Assembly (NCBI GenBank): GCA_030447685.1
Contig: JAUJOK010000011.1
Coordinates: 98,520 to 132,471 of the forward strand
Direction of reading: 5' to 3'
Length of the DNA: 33,952 nucleotides
Source: Armatimonadaceae bacterium
GTDB taxonomy: Bacteria > Armatimonadota > Armatimonadia > Armatimonadales > Armatimonadaceae
Every line of letters begins with the position of its first letter. The stretch's first letter is position 1. The notes under the pieces are model-generated. The model was not told the DNA's origin. It made no database searches and saw nothing but the letters and a program-made list of their open reading frames with translations. Shown one piece after another: positions 32,322 to 33,952 of the stretch. The translations under genes and the position numbers were made by a program.

Positions 32322-33804
32322 ATGACGGAAAAAACCAAAGGAAAGTGTCCGGGTGAGACGAAAGAATTCGAGTTGGAGAAAGGCGATATACAGGGCGTTG
32401 TGCTGGCGGGATTCGGTGATCTGGGGCACGCCGCGTACCTGCCCCTGCGTATTTCGCCGGAGGGCATAGCGGACCGGGGGCGGCTCGGCGGCGCTGGAGG
32501 CCACCATCGGTGAGGTGACGCCTGCCTCTGCCCGGCCCCGCGACCAGGCTCTGAACCTGGCCCTGACGATGCCGGGCCTGGCGGCAATTGGCCTGCCCAA
32601 TACAGTGGGGCCGTTCCCGCCGGAATTTCGGGGGGGCATGGCCCAGCCGTTCCGTGCCAATGCGCCGGGCGATGTGGGGCCGAATGACCCTGCACAGTGG
32701 GAATGGGGCGGTCGAGAGGAGGCGACACCCCATCTGCTGCTGCTGTGCTACGCCGACTCAGAGGAGCGGCTGAACGCGCTGGTTGGACAACAGCGAGAGC
32801 GCTGGGAGGCGTCGGGCCTGGCGTCGGTACTGGCCGAGGAGCGGTCGACGCCGGGGCTGATGTACGAGCACTTCGGCTTCCGGGACGACGTGACGGTGGT
32901 GCCCATCGAGGGGGGGCATCTTTCCTCCAAGCGGGTGGGACGTCCGCCGGTGAAGGCAGGCGAGTTTGTGCTTGGCTATGAGAACGAGTTCTGCCAGCAC
33001 CCTCCCACGCCTTTGGTAACGGTTGCCGGACGTGTCCAGGACCTGGGGCGCAACGGCACCTACCTGGTTTTTCGCAAGCTCCGGCAGGACGCGCCGGGCT
33101 TCTGGCGCTACTGCCAGGAACAGGCGGCTTTATTTGTTGACGCCGCGCCCGGCGAGGCTGGCCCTGCCCCGGGTGTCTCCGGGGCGGAGTATATCGCTGC
33201 GAAAATGATGGGGCGATGGCGAGAAGGTGCCCCACTCGTGGACTATCCGTTCGCACCGCCGGAGATGCCGTGCGCCCGTGACCGATTCGACGACTTCCAG
33301 TACGCGGCAGCGGACCTTAATGGGCTGCGTTGCCCGGTGGGGGCGCACATCCGGCGGTCTAACCCACGCGATGCGCTTCAGGACCTGAGCGCGGCGTCGG
33401 CAGAGAAGACGATCAACCGACACCGGATCGCCCGGCGTGGCCGTCCCTACGGTGAGGATCGCCCCGACCGGACATCCGGGGCCGACGACGGGCAGGACCG
33501 GGGCATCCTGTTTATGTGTGTCAATGCCGACATCGCCCGGCAGTTCGAGTTCGTGCAGCAGACGTGGCTGAACGACCCGAAGTTCGGTCGTCTCTGGAAC
33601 GAGCCGGACCCGGTCACCGGCAACATTGACAATATCAGAACCAAGGGTCATCCGCCCGCGCCGCCGGAATTCACCATTCCGCAGATGCCGCTCCGGGTTC
33701 GTCTGAGGAATGTGCCGAGGTTCGTGCAGGTGCGTGCGGGGGCCTACTTCTTCCTTCCCGGTCTTTCTGCCCTGAGGTGCCTGGTTACGCTGACACGGAC
33801 TTGA
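32322..33804 (+). CDS. DyP-type heme peroxidase (one frame break)
   Basis: From ATG 32322 (AAAGGAG eight bases upstream) the protein begins MTEKTKGKCPGETKEF and reads DIQGVVLAGFGDLGHAAYLP; near 32470-32485 (GGGGG) the frame shifts by one base and continues as ALEATIGEVTPASARPRDQA to the end. DyP features: the distal motif FGFRDD with the catalytic Asp (usual GxxDG; the last Gly is Asp here), the proximal heme His in CPVGAHIRRSNPRDAL, the distal Arg in HRIARRGRPYG, ILFMCVNADIARQFEFVQ and AGAYFFLPGLSALR. The repaired length is about 494 residues. DyP enzymes oxidise dyes, lignin-like or other substrates with peroxide. No Tat signal is seen. The 3' end may also be shifted: another frame reads on as APETALLRCWLRQRRLEQTL to TAA at 33899-33901. 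Confidence 0.75.
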
Positions 33805-33935
33805 TCGCGCCGGAGACGGCGCTCCTGAGATGCTGGCTCCGACAGCGGCGGCTGGAACAGACTCTGCCGGAAGAGCGACGCCTGTTTTCCCGCGAATACT
33901 AAAGGTCATCTCTAAAATCGGTATAGAATGGAGGC

Positions 33936-33952
33936 ATGGCTGCTACCGACCT
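33936..33952 (+). CDS. Possible start of a further gene, cut by the window edge
   Basis: ATG GCT GCT ACC GAC (MAATD...) follows GGAGG only one base away and a TATAGAAT sequence. The opening would fit IS5-type transposases (MAATDLTD-like) but five residues cannot prove that. An alternative ATG in another frame is at 33928. Confidence 0.25.

Noticed and set aside
32207..33256. A 349-residue minus-strand frame opposite the DyP gene
   Set aside because: Pro/Arg-rich shadow of the peroxidase gene, no motif.

Overview
The window is high-GC bacterial chromosome. An ExbB/ExbD pair, a TonB-like anchor and periplasmic HtrA indicate a double-membraned (diderm) cell. Promoters match the ordinary housekeeping consensus (TTGACA-N17-TATAAT), and at least one appears leaderless. 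The gene mix (BMP-type nucleoside importer, long TPR proteins, a secreted TIM-barrel-like protein, DUF3616, a bacterial glycerol-1-phosphate dehydrogenase) would suit an Armatimonadota-like lineage. That placement is a guess: no rRNA or marker gene is present.

Left part (1-14.45 kb), core-like. A minus-strand nucleoside-type ABC importer operon (two permeases and a duplicated ATPase, 41-3659) diverges from an envelope operon (3790-8780). The envelope operon encodes a secreted TPR protein, an ExbB/TolQ-like protein, an ExbD/TolR-like protein, and a protein with a TonB-type membrane anchor, Pro- and Gly-rich linkers and a C-terminal von Willebrand A domain. A GNAT acetyltransferase, a broken unknown gene, tRNA-Gln(UUG), an SDR protein lacking its catalytic Ser and Tyr, and an envelope-stress set (ECF sigma, zinc-finger anti-sigma, HtrA) follow. 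The section ends with an initiator tRNA-Met.

Middle part (14.45-22.9 kb), accessory. A decayed large serine recombinase abuts the initiator tRNA. It is followed by a rolling-circle/phage-type replication protein fused at its end to the recombinase remnant, a small SWIM zinc-finger protein, and an AbiE type IV toxin-antitoxin operon with a third gene that looks like a PD-(D/E)XK nuclease. Next come a broken TPR gene interrupted by a decayed IS5-family element and a further possible recombinase remnant.

Right part (22.9-33.95 kb). A secreted glycoside-hydrolase-like gene (frame broken) diverges from an intact operon of a glycerophosphodiester phosphodiesterase, sn-glycerol-1-phosphate dehydrogenase and a histidine phosphatase. 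A 0.6-kb non-coding stretch, a small unknown protein and a DUF3616 protein follow. The last block is a catalase-like heme protein, an internally duplicated membrane protein and a DyP-type peroxidase, all with several frame breaks.

Many genes carry one-base frame breaks, often in or next to short homopolymers. Part of this may be sequence error rather than true decay, so broken genes are described as they would read when repaired.
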